DNA of 48,841 nt from Acrocarpospora corrugata (lineage in GTDB: Bacteria; Actinomycetota; Actinomycetes; Streptosporangiales; Streptosporangiaceae): contig NZ_BLAD01000096.1 in assembly GCF_009687845.1 (NCBI RefSeq), positions 1-48,841 on the forward strand, in the 5' to 3' direction. Positions 1 through 7,507 of the stretch are shown one piece after another; positions within the stretch are counted from its first letter, which is position 1, and the number at the start of each line of letters is the position of its first letter. The position numbers and the translations under genes were made by a program. The notes beneath the pieces were generated by a model. That model saw nothing but the letters and a program-made list of their open reading frames with translations, searched no databases and had not been told where the DNA came from.

Positions 1-2
1 CT

Positions 3-128
3 GAGCCGACGTACATCGAGATCATCCGTGCTCAAGGTGCCTACGCGGACCCGACAATCGCGGTAGAGGTCAGGATTGCGAATGCCACTGCGGCTGCTGC
101 ACTTCAAGTCGGCGACCGGAACATTTAA
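3..128 (+). CDS. C-terminal fragment of an unrecognised protein (truncated by window edge)
   Basis: An open frame enters from the left edge in frame 3 and reads 41 residues, beginning EPTYIEIIRAQGAYADP, before a TAA at 126-128. The residue mix (balanced, Ala- and Ile-rich, no Arg/Pro runs) looks like real protein rather than a shadow of a GC-rich strand. No family is recognised. The next plus-strand frame (82-354) overlaps it, so the two could be parts of one frameshifted gene or two coupled genes. The sequence left of the window would decide. Confidence 0.35.
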   Translation, partial: EPTYIEIIRAQGAYADPTIAVEVRIANATAAAALQVGDRNI

Positions 129-354
129 TGGGGTTTGTGGTTTCGTGGCCGATCGGCTGCCCTTCGCCAGGGTTGTTGCGAACGTCAAAACTGTGCTGCC
201 GGAGCAGATCCCGGTCGGTAGCGTCGGTGAGGCGAAGAGGCGAGCCGAGCAGATGAACGCGGCACACGAGGAGCATGTGCCCTGGTCGCGGCGAGATCCC
301 TACACCGATGTTCATGCCTTCGTTGAGCATGGCCTCGGGATTCGGTCCTACTGA
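82..354 (+). CDS. Small hypothetical protein, doubtful
   Basis: A 90-residue frame from ATG 82 (an in-frame TTG lies at 76) to TGA 354. Its C-terminal two thirds have a plausible amphipathic composition (for example GEAKRRAEQMNAAHEEHVPW) and G/C-biased third positions. The first 15 codons overlap the preceding fragment and look like out-of-frame sequence, so the true start may be different or the gene may be the frameshifted end of the upstream one. I recognise no domain. It is convergent with the SDR gene, 26 bases away. Confidence 0.3.
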   Translation: MPLRLLHFKSATGTFNGVCGFVADRLPFARVVANVKTVLPEQIPVGSVGEAKRRAEQMNAAHEEHVPWSRRDPYTDVHAFVEHGLGIRSY

Positions 355-380
355 ACGGACCTGCGGGCTCGTAGGGTTCT

Positions 381-1238
381 CTAAGCGCGGGCGGCGATGA
401 CGTCGTCGGCGTCGCTGGAGAAGGCCAGTTCCTGCTGGGATTCGACGGCGGCGAGGCGTTCGGTCAGGGCCGCGTGCACGTTGGCGTAGGCGTCGCTGCC
501 CAGCAGCAGCCGCTTGGGCGCCGGGGTTTGGTCGGTGGAGTCGATGATCGCCTGGGCGATCTTGATCGGGTCGCCTGGCCAGGCGGTGACGCCGGCGAGG
601 GTCATGAACTGGCGCATCTGCCCGACCACGCCCTCGGTGTAAGCGTCGCTGGGCGGGGCGACGGCGAGGCTGGTGCCGGCGAACTGGGTACGGGCGCCGC
701 CCGGCTCGACGAGGGTCACCTCGATCCCGAATGCGGCGATCTCGGGAATGACCGACTCGAAGAAGCCTTCGATGCCCCACTTGGTGGCGTGGTAGAGGCT
801 CGCGCCGGGGAAGGCGATCTGGCCGCCCATGCTGGACAGCTGGACGATCCGGCCGCCGCCGTGGGCGCGCAGGTGCGGGATGACCGCGCGCGCGAGCTGG
901 ATCGAGCCGACGAGGTTGGTGTCGATCTGGCGGCTGATCTGCTCGTCGGAGAGCTCTTCGGCGGCGCCGAACAGGCCGTATCCGGCGTTGGAGACGATCG
1001 CGTCGATGCGGCCGAGGTCGGTGAACGCGGCGGCGACCACCTCCCGGACCTGCGCGGTGTCGGTGACGTCGAGGGCGCGCACCCACAGCTGCGCGCCGTA
1101 CTGGTCCGCCAGGTCCTTGATCGCTTCGGGTTTGCGCAGCGTCGCGGCGACCCGATCGCCACGCTCCAGAAGCAGCTGCGTCAGTTGGCGGCCGAAGCCG
1201 CTGGAGGTGCCGGTGATGAACCAGGTCTTGGTGGCCAT
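381..1238 (-). CDS. Short-chain dehydrogenase/reductase (classical SDR)
   Basis: A 285-residue cytoplasmic oxidoreductase. The dinucleotide-binding Rossmann motif TGTSSGFG is at residues 9-16, the structural NAG at 84-86, the catalytic Ser at about 135, and YHATK gives Tyr149 and Lys153. The length is normal for classical SDRs. The proline/glycine motif after strand 6 (EPGGARTQF) is also present. The substrate cannot be read from sequence; close relatives are usually annotated only as SDR family oxidoreductases. The gene is divergent from a TetR regulator and its upstream region carries one arm of a perfect inverted repeat, so it is probably the regulator's target. The ATG at 1238 begins the protein just before the Rossmann strand, as expected. 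Confidence 0.95.
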   Translation of the reverse strand: MATKTWFITGTSSGFGRQLTQLLLERGDRVAATLRKPEAIKDLADQYGAQLWVRALDVTDTAQVREVVAAAFTDLGRIDAIVSNAGYGLFGAAEELSDEQISRQIDTNLVGSIQLARAVIPHLRAHGGGRIVQLSSMGGQIAFPGASLYHATKWGIEGFFESVIPEIAAFGIEVTLVEPGGARTQFAGTSLAVAPPSDAYTEGVVGQMRQFMTLAGVTAWPGDPIKIAQAIIDSTDQTPAPKRLLLGSDAYANVHAALTERLAAVESQQELAFSSDADDVIAARA

Positions 1239-1251
1239 GGCCTGCCGCCTT

Positions 1252-1331
1252 CGTAGGTAACTATCTGGATAGATTCAGTCCCACAGTAGAGACGGGACCT
1301 CCGCTAGTCAATATCCAGATAGTTACCTACG
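1252..1331. promoter_or_regulatory. Divergent promoter region with perfect 20-bp inverted repeat (TetR operator candidate)
   Basis: The 20 bases at 1252-1271 are the exact reverse complement of 1312-1331. Each arm contains a small near-palindrome, TATC-TG-GATA or TATC-CA-GATA, as expected for a TetR dimer site. The arms are 60 bp apart, about six helical turns, and flank the whole space between the SDR and TetR genes, so both promoters could be repressed together. The regulator's identity is inferred from adjacency. Confidence 0.65.
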
Positions 1332-1339
1332 ATGTGGCA

Positions 1340-1906
1340 ATGCCGCCCGACGCCACCGCGACCAAGACCCGCATCCTCGACGCGGCCTTCGCCGAGTTCG
1401 CCGAGTACGGCCTGGCCGGCGCCCGAATGGACCGGATCGCGGAAAAGGCCGACGCCAACAAGCGCTCCATCTACGTCCATTTCGGCCACAAGGAAGAGCT
1501 CTTCGACCTCGTGGTGGCCCGCACCCTCGCCGCCGTGTCCGAGGCGGTGCCATTCAACCCCGCCGACCTTCCCGGCTACGCCGGCGCCCTGTTCGACTAC
1601 ATCCTCACCAGCCCCGACCTGGTACGGCTGGCCACCTGGGCCCAGTTCGAACGCCCGGAAGCAACCACCGCCGAAATCAACGCGTACCGGAAAAAGGTCG
1701 AGGCCCTGGCGCAGCACGACGGCCGGGCGACCACCCACACGAACCCGGTCGACGTCCTCGCCCTGGTGCACGCCCTGATCTTCGCCTGGTTCACCACTTC
1801 CCCCGCTCTGCGCGGGCTCGCCCCCGAAGAACAGTGGTCCCCCGAACGACTCGCCGCTCATCGCGCGGCAGTGATCGCGGCAGTCCAAGCCTTGGTCGAT
1901 CGCTGA
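1340..1906 (+). CDS. TetR/AcrR family transcriptional regulator
   Basis: A 188-residue repressor. The N-terminal helix-turn-helix spans about residues 8-55 (TRILDAAFAEFAEYG, then MDRIAEKADANKRSIYVHF, the typical TetR recognition-helix region). The remainder is an all-alpha ligand domain resembling the TetR_C_33-type C-terminus common in actinomycetes. A GTG two codons upstream (1334) is an alternative start, and no Shine-Dalgarno sequence is visible before either. The gene lies immediately after the right arm of the inverted repeat, which suggests autoregulation plus control of the divergent SDR. The ligand is unknown. Confidence 0.95.
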   Translation: MPPDATATKTRILDAAFAEFAEYGLAGARMDRIAEKADANKRSIYVHFGHKEELFDLVVARTLAAVSEAVPFNPADLPGYAGALFDYILTSPDLVRLATWAQFERPEATTAEINAYRKKVEALAQHDGRATTHTNPVDVLALVHALIFAWFTTSPALRGLAPEEQWSPERLAAHRAAVIAAVQALVDR

Positions 1907-2017
1907 GACATCAGCGCTGGCAGGGCACAGCTCACCACGGTCGGCCAGCCGCGGCTGATGTTCGCACGAAGCTCCTGGCTCCGACGGGCCTGGAGGTGAC
2001 GATCAAACGGTCGGCGG

Positions 2018-3475
2018 TCAGAAAGGAAATGTTCGGGGGGTGGAGCGGAGGGTGGCCCATTGGAGTTCGGTGAAGTCCTCGGTGGCGAAATTCAGGCCGA
2101 ATCGGCCCCAGCCGCTGTCCTTGAGGCCGCCGAAGGGCATGTGGGGTTCGTCGTTGACGGGCTGGTCGTTGACGTGGACGATGCCGACTTCCAGTCGGCG
2201 GGCCAGGTCGAGGCCGCGGTAGACGTCGTCGGTGATGATGCCGGCCGTGAGGCCGTAGCGGGATGCGTTGGAGCGTTGGACGGCGTGGTCGCGGTTCTCG
2301 ACGATTTCCAGCAGCGCGACCGGTCCGAAAGTCTCCTCGAAGGCGAGTTCGGCCTCTTCGGGGACGTCGGTGAGGACCGTCGCGGGGTAACACGGCGGCT
2401 GGGGGGTTCCGCCGATCAGGACGCGGGCACCCAACGCGACGGCCTCTTCGACCCGGCGGGTGATCAGCGAAAGCGCCCACTGATTGATGAGCGGGCCGAG
2501 AACCGTGGCCGGGTCACGCGGATCGCCGACCGGCAACTGGGAAACCTTCGCGATGAATCGCTCGGTGAACTCTTCGGCGATCGGGCGTTCGACGAGGATG
2601 CGGCGGGCGCACATGCACACTTCGCCCTGATGCAGGAACGCGCCATACGCGGCGGCGTTGACGGCGTATTCCAGGTCCGCGTCCGCGAGCACGATCAGTG
2701 AGTTGTGGCCGCTCAACTGCAGGACAGGCCGCTTCAGATGTCTGGCGGCGAGTTCCGCGAGCCGCCTGCCGGTGACGGTGGAACCGGTGAAGTTGATTCG
2801 CCGCACCCGCGGATGGGTGACGCATTCCTCGACGATTGCTCCGGCGTCGCCGGGCGCGTGGGTGACCACGTTGAGAACACCCGGCGGGAGACCCGCCTCA
2901 GCGAATAGCTCCGCCCACACCGTGCCCCCGGTGATCGGCGCCTCCTCGGACGGTTTGAGCACGACGGTGTTCCCCAACGCCATCGGCCCCACAATCGCCC
3001 GTCCGGCCAGAACCAGCGCGGCATTCCACGCCGAAATCGCGGCCACCACTCCGACCGGCCGCCGTAGCGCCAATGCCCGGGTTCCCTGCACATCCGACGG
3101 CAGCACCTGCCCGGTCGCCGCGAACGCCAGCCCGGCGGCCTGCCGCAGCAGCGACAGGCAGAACTGGAGCTGAATTTCGGCGAAGTGGGCCCCGCACCCG
3201 GTCTCCCCGGCCAGCAGTCCAATGATCTCGGTCTTCCGGCGCGAAAGAACATCGGCGGCGCGGAGAAAGATGAGCTGCCGTTCCGTCGGAGCCAGTTCCG
3301 CCCAGGCGGGAAACGCGGCATGCGCCGCTTCCACCGCGTCCCGCGCGTCGTCCGCGTCCCCCGAAGCGACCTCCGCGATGACCTCACCCGTCCACGGATC
3401 GTGATCGGGGTGCCTGCGCCCGTTGACCGAATCGCGCCACCGCCCCCCGATGAAGTGCCGCACGACTTCGCTCAC
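2018..3475 (-). CDS. Aldehyde dehydrogenase family protein with altered catalytic Glu
   Basis: A 485-residue NAD(P)-dependent aldehyde dehydrogenase fold. The start is GTG 3475 with GGAGA 10 bases upstream; the longer open frame upstream is out-of-frame livM. Visible motifs are the cofactor region (LKPSEEAP), FTGS at 229-232, and the catalytic Cys287 in HQGEVCMC. The normal Glu motif LELGG reads LQLSG here, so the general-base Glu is Gln253 and the first Gly is Ser. The second aldehyde dehydrogenase in the window (8445-9908) keeps Glu at the same residue number. The gene follows livM by 5 bases and is the last gene of the liv-type operon. Relatives act on aromatic or aliphatic aldehydes. Activity of this copy is doubtful because of the substitution and the decay of the operon. 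Confidence 0.9.
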   Translation of the reverse strand: MSEVVRHFIGGRWRDSVNGRRHPDHDPWTGEVIAEVASGDADDARDAVEAAHAAFPAWAELAPTERQLIFLRAADVLSRRKTEIIGLLAGETGCGAHFAEIQLQFCLSLLRQAAGLAFAATGQVLPSDVQGTRALALRRPVGVVAAISAWNAALVLAGRAIVGPMALGNTVVLKPSEEAPITGGTVWAELFAEAGLPPGVLNVVTHAPGDAGAIVEECVTHPRVRRINFTGSTVTGRRLAELAARHLKRPVLQLSGHNSLIVLADADLEYAVNAAAYGAFLHQGEVCMCARRILVERPIAEEFTERFIAKVSQLPVGDPRDPATVLGPLINQWALSLITRRVEEAVALGARVLIGGTPQPPCYPATVLTDVPEEAELAFEETFGPVALLEIVENRDHAVQRSNASRYGLTAGIITDDVYRGLDLARRLEVGIVHVNDQPVNDEPHMPFGGLKDSGWGRFGLNFATEDFTELQWATLRSTPRTFPF

Positions 3476-3480
3476 TGCGT

Positions 3481-4311
3481 TCAGGTCTCCTTGCTGGACT
3501 GGCCGTGCAGATGGTAGCCGATGGGCAACAACCGCAGGTGGAACCTGTCGGCGACCACACTCCACAGCCCGCGCGGCAGGAACAGCGCGAAGCCGACCGC
3601 GACGACCCCCAGCCCGATGAGGTACCACGCGCCCTGTTCGGCGAACTGGTTCTGCAGCGTGAAATAGAGAATGGCCCCGATGATCGGCCCTTCGAAGGTC
3701 CCCAGCCCGCCCACCAGCACCATGAACAGCATGAACGCCGTCCACTGCACCCCGAAAATCGACTGCGGCTGAATGAACAGCGTATTGGTCAACGTGAGGG
3801 CGCCGGCGGCCCCGCACCCGAATCCGGCCAGCACGAACAACCCGAACTTCAACGGCCCAGTCCGTACGCCAAGGGACGCCGCCGCCTCCTCGTCATCCCG
3901 AATGGCCTGCAACGCCATCCCCGTCCGATGCCGAAGGATGACGAACACCACGACGAGCAGCACCAGCGTGAACGCCAGCGTCAACCAGAAGGTATAGGCC
4001 CGCCGCAGATCAGGCTCATACACGTTGAGCCCGCGCAGCGAAATCCCGGTCCCCCCGCCCAGCCCTTCATCCAACGCGATGAGCAGCGCCAGCGCCTCGG
4101 CGACCACCCAGGTCCCGACAGCGAACTGCCCGCCACGCAACCGCAGCAGCAACGGCGCCAGAACCACGGCCAGCAGAGCACTCGCGACCGCGGCCAGCAC
4201 GACCGCCAGATACGGCGTCACCCCCCGCTGCGTGAAGAAAATCGTCGCGTACGCCCCGAACCCGATATACGCCTGCTGCCCCACCGACACCTGGGATACG
4301 GCGACGCTCAT
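3481..4311 (-). CDS. livM: Branched-chain amino acid-type ABC permease (LivM-like), N-terminally short
   Basis: A 276-residue polytopic inner-membrane permease. The protein begins MSVAVSQVSVGQQAYIGFGAY, so it starts at the conserved S-x-G-Q/H-A-x-x-G-I/F-GAYA segment. Family members normally have some 40-60 residues and one or two membrane helices before this point. The remaining helices and the EAA-type loop (LQAIRDDEEAAASLGV) are present. Its ATG overlaps the livH stop in an ATGA, so translation initiation looks intact even though the N-terminus appears lost. Whether it can still assemble is uncertain, given that other transporter components are broken. Confidence 0.8.
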   Translation of the reverse strand: MSVAVSQVSVGQQAYIGFGAYATIFFTQRGVTPYLAVVLAAVASALLAVVLAPLLLRLRGGQFAVGTWVVAEALALLIALDEGLGGGTGISLRGLNVYEPDLRRAYTFWLTLAFTLVLLVVVFVILRHRTGMALQAIRDDEEAAASLGVRTGPLKFGLFVLAGFGCGAAGALTLTNTLFIQPQSIFGVQWTAFMLFMVLVGGLGTFEGPIIGAILYFTLQNQFAEQGAWYLIGLGVVAVGFALFLPRGLWSVVADRFHLRLLPIGYHLHGQSSKET

Positions 4312-5185
4312 CGGTCAGTGCTCCGGGTGATGATGGACCGGCCACGAGGGCTGGCGAGAATGACGAGAAAGATCAGGTGCCCGGCGAGGATGGAGTACTG
4401 CGGGTCGATGGCCGCGCCGACGGTCTGCGCGATTCCGAGCACGATCCCGCCCACCAACGCCCCCCACAGCGAGCCGAGCCCGCCGATGACGACGGCTTCG
4501 AAGGCGAATATCAGCTGCGTGGGCCCGCTGGACGCTTCGAAAGTCGAGTGCACGGCCAGAAACGTCCCGGCGAGCGTGGCCGTCACCACGGCGATGGCGG
4601 TCGCCCGTCCGTAGACGGCGGCTGCGGGGATTCCGACGAGCGCCGCCGTGTCGGGATCCTGGGCGGTGGCGCGCATTTCCCGGCCGAATGGCGTGCGGCG
4701 CAGCAGCAGTTGCAGTCCGCCGAGCACGAGCACCGCCACCGCCAGGGTGAGAACCCCGATATAGGGAATGGACAGCTGCGACGTGATCTCCCAGCTGCCG
4801 GTGGACAGTGATCCGGCGGCGGCTCCCAGCGACCGTACGTCCGGTGAATAGCCTTCCAGGAGCGCGTTCTGAATCACGATGCTCAGCCCGAAAGTGGTGA
4901 GCAGAGGAATAGCGCCCCACCCCGCAGGCTGCGCGCGAGCACTGTGCGTTGGAGGAGATATCCGACGATCAGCATGATGGGCAACGCCGGCAGCAGCGCC
5001 AGGAATGGCGAGAGGTTCAGTTGGGTACTGATCGTCCACACCAGGAATGCGCCCAGGACAGCCAGGCCGCCGTGGGCCAGGTTGATGATTCGCATGACGC
5101 CGAACATGAGTGAGAGCCCGCAGGCGAACAGGGCGTACAGGCCGCCGAGGAGTAGGCCCTGGACGACCGCGTTGATCCAGGTCAT
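4308..5185 (-). pseudogene. livH: Branched-chain amino acid-type ABC permease (LivH-like), frameshifted
   Basis: The start at ATG 5185 (overlapping the livF stop as ATGA) gives MTWINAVVQGLLLGGLYALF, a typical LivH N-terminus. After about 80 residues the frame runs into FLCSPLSG and a stop. The LivH sequence continues in the next frame from AIPLLTTFGLSIVIQ to the end at 4308. The switch lies at 4915-4923, where the coding strand reads GGGGTGGGG; adding back one G restores a continuous protein of about 291 residues. It may be a true mutation or a homopolymer sequencing error. Other lesions in the same operon favour genuine decay. Confidence 0.85.
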
Positions 5186-5898
5186 GAGGGCTCCGAAAGG
5201 TCGAGTCCGAAGTAGGCCGCGGTGACCTGTTCGCGGGTGACGTCGTGGGTGCTCTCGTTCAGCACGATGCGTCCTTCCAGCACGCACAGGACGCGGTCGG
5301 CCACGGACAGCGCCCGGGCGAGGTCCTGCTCGACCAGCAACAATGTGCTCGACGCCGCGCGGAGCACCTGCACCGACTCGTAGACGGCGTCGACGGCTAC
5401 GGGCGACAACCCCAGCGACACCTCATCGATCAGCAGGAGGCGCGGATTGCTCATCGGCGCCCGCGCGATGGCGGCCGCCTGCTGCTGCCCGCCCGACAGG
5501 CTGGACGCCCGCCGCCCGCGCAGCGGAGCCAGCATCGGGAAAGCGTCCAGGACGGTGGCCAGGTTCCACACCCCAGGCCGGGATCGCCGCCCGGCGACCA
5601 GCAGGTTCTCCTCGACGGTCAGTTCGCCGAACAGCTTTCGTCCTTCGGGGACCAGCGCGATGCCACGCCGTACCCGCAGATGGGCGGGAACCCCGGCGAG
5701 GTCGGCGCCGTCGAACCGGACCGCGCCCTGCGCGGTCGGGTGGGCCCCGGCGATGGTGCGGAGCATCGTCGACTTGCCCGCGCCGTTCGCGCCGACGACC
5801 GCGAGGACCTCACCTTCGTCCACCCCGAACGACACCCCGCGTACGGCCTGCAGCAACCCATACCGGGACACCAGGTCCTCGATTTCGAGCAGCCTCAC
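5182..5898 (-). CDS. livF: Branched-chain amino acid-type ABC ATPase (LivF-like)
   Basis: A 238-residue cytoplasmic ATPase of the HAAT/LivF subfamily. The GTG at 5898 overlaps the livG stop (GTGA). Walker A is GANGAGKST at about residues 37-45, the signature is LSGGQQQ, Walker B is LLLIDEVSLGLSP, and the H-loop position is in LLVEQDLARALSVADR, where the switch residue is Gln as usual for LivF. The segment after the signature reads IARAPMSNP, with Pro where Leu is usual, a possible mild lesion. This is the only apparently full-length component of the transporter in the window. Confidence 0.93.
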   Translation of the reverse strand: MRLLEIEDLVSRYGLLQAVRGVSFGVDEGEVLAVVGANGAGKSTMLRTIAGAHPTAQGAVRFDGADLAGVPAHLRVRRGIALVPEGRKLFGELTVEENLLVAGRRSRPGVWNLATVLDAFPMLAPLRGRRASSLSGGQQQAAAIARAPMSNPRLLLIDEVSLGLSPVAVDAVYESVQVLRAASSTLLLVEQDLARALSVADRVLCVLEGRIVLNESTHDVTREQVTAAYFGLDLSEPS

Positions 5899-6632
5899 GA
5901 CCCCGCCTTCCCCGGGTAGACGTCGACCACGACGGCGTCCCGCAGCACGGCCTCCGGCGGGCCGTCCGCGATGACCTTCCCGGCGTCCATGCAGACCAGC
6001 CGATCGATCACCTGAATCAGGACATGCACGATGTGCTCGATCCACACGATGGCGACGCCCCGCTCGCGCACCAGCTTGATCGTGGTGACGAGTTCGGCGG
6101 CTTCGGCGTCCGTGAGGCCGCCGCCGATCTCGTCCAGCAGCAGCACCTGCGGATCGGTGGCCAGCGACCGGGCCAGTTCGAGGCGCTTGCGGTGCAGCAG
6201 CCCGAGAGTGTCGGCCCGCCGGTTCGCCAACCCGGTCAAACCACACAGTTCGAGCACCTCGATGCTGCGCGCGTACGCCGCTTCACGCCGCAACCCCGCG
6301 CCGTACGACGAACCGACCAGGACGTTCTCCAGCACGGTCATGCCCGCGAACGGCCGCGGAATCTAGTACGCCCGCCCGAGCCCGCGACGGCACCGAAGCT
6401 CGGGCCGCAACCGCGTGATGTCCCTGCCGTGGAACTCGATCGTCCCCGCCGTCGGCCGGATCGACCCGGCCAGCGCGTTCAGCAGCGTCGTCTTGCCGGC
6501 ACCGTTGGGGCCCACGATCCCGACGGCCTCCCTGTCGCCGACGCGGAAGTCCACCTCCGCCAGCACCTGAAGATCGCCGAACCGCATCGACAGCCCCCGC
6601 CCCGTCAGGACGGGGGCCTCGGTGGAACTCAT
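5895..6632 (-). pseudogene. livG: Branched-chain amino acid-type ABC ATPase (LivG-like), amber stop at Q-loop
   Basis: The ATG at 6632 overlaps the binding-protein stop. Walker A GPNGAGKTT is at residues 41-49. Codon 90, at 6363-6365, is TAG in the context GRAY-stop-IPRPFAGMTVLENV. Homologues read R-T/A-F/Y-Q at this place, so a CAG-to-TAG change has replaced the Q-loop glutamine. The same frame then continues undamaged for about 155 residues (LGLLHRKRLELARSL signature region, LLLDEIGGGLTDAE Walker B) to TGA at 5895. An internal ATG (GMTVLEN) could only give an ATPase without Walker A. Readthrough is possible but there is no evidence for it. Confidence 0.9.
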
Positions 6633-7453
6633 GCCCCGTAAGCCTTCAGCTGCGCCGCGACCGGCACATTCGGGTCAGAGGAGTTGTCACACAGCACGAA
6701 GTCGAGCTTGTACTTGCCGCCAGGCTCGGCGGCGAGCCACTGCCCGCCCAGAATGGGGGTGACCACGACGTTCCCGTTGGGGCCTTTGCCCCACTCCAGC
6801 TTGCCCACCGGAGTGTCCACGCTGAGGGTGCCGATCGTCTTGGCCAGCCCGGCTCGGTCCTTGGGGTCGGCCGCGGCCTGGAACGCCGCCGCCGCGATGT
6901 CGAACAGCGCCAGGCTGGGGCCCAACTGCTGGGTCCACTGCTTGCCGACCGTGTTCTGGTAGCCGTCCGCCAGGTCCTTGGACGCGATCTTGGTGAGCGA
7001 GGACGCGTAGGGATAGGTCGGCGTCCAGTACGCGCCCCCCGCGATCCCCACCCCGATCTCCCCGAGCGCCTCCACCTGCGAAGGGAACAGCCCGGTCTTG
7101 GCCACCTGCACGATCTTCGGCTGGTAGCCCTGCTGCGTGGCCTGCCGCCAGAACGTCGCGAAATCCGGCGGAAGCGGGAACGAGTTGAAGATCTCGCAGT
7201 TCTCCGCCTTGAACATGGCGATCTGCGCGGAGTAGTCGTTGGTCCCATTCGTGTACGGACCAGGGTCGACGATCGTGTACCCCGCCTTCTCCAGCAGCGG
7301 CCCCAGCGCCGCCCGGACGGCGTTCCCGTCCGAGTCGTTGGGCCACATCACCCCGACCTTCTTGTTGGTCGGCACCTGCGGCCACTGATTCGTGTACGCG
7401 TTCTTGAACTGCTCAACCCCGAAACAGAAGTGGAAACTGTAGGAAGGCCGCAT
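6629..7453 (-). pseudogene. ABC transporter substrate-binding protein (branched-chain amino acid type), 5'-truncated
   Basis: About 274 residues from ATG 7453 (a TTG lies at 7465) resemble the C-terminal two thirds of periplasmic-binding-protein family 6 proteins: a KKVGVMWPNDSDGNA strand-loop, TNDYSAQIAMFK, and GGQWLAAEPGGKYKLD near the end. There is no signal peptide or lipobox, and the usual first 130-150 residues of lobe 1 are absent. A stop codon immediately precedes 7465 and the IclR promoter region follows, so a deletion probably removed the 5' part together with the original leader. Without export or a complete cleft the product should not work. Confidence 0.85.
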
Positions 7454-7471
7454 ACCGCCCGTCAATCAGTC

Positions 7472-7488
7472 GTTCTAATAATTGGAAC
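7472..7488. promoter_or_regulatory. GTTC-N9-GAAC site upstream of IclR gene
   Basis: An inverted repeat with arms GTTC (7472-7475) and GAAC (7485-7488) separated by 9 bases, 20 bases before the IclR ATG and facing the truncated binding-protein gene. The same arms and spacing recur at 8364-8380 after the IclR gene. An IclR-family operator is inferred from position and repetition. Confidence 0.45.
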
Positions 7489-7507
7489 ACTTCTGTTACG
7501 GTGCAGC

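Noticed and set aside
1946-1957. CAGCCGCGGCTG palindrome between the TetR and aldehyde dehydrogenase genes
   Set aside because: A 12-bp palindrome without a loop is expected by chance in GC-rich DNA, and no second copy lies nearby.
3476-3817. N-terminal extension of the first aldehyde dehydrogenase (599-residue frame)
   Set aside because: The extra residues are Arg/Gly/Val-rich out-of-frame livM sequence; GTG 3475 has a ribosome-binding site and starts at the family N-terminus.
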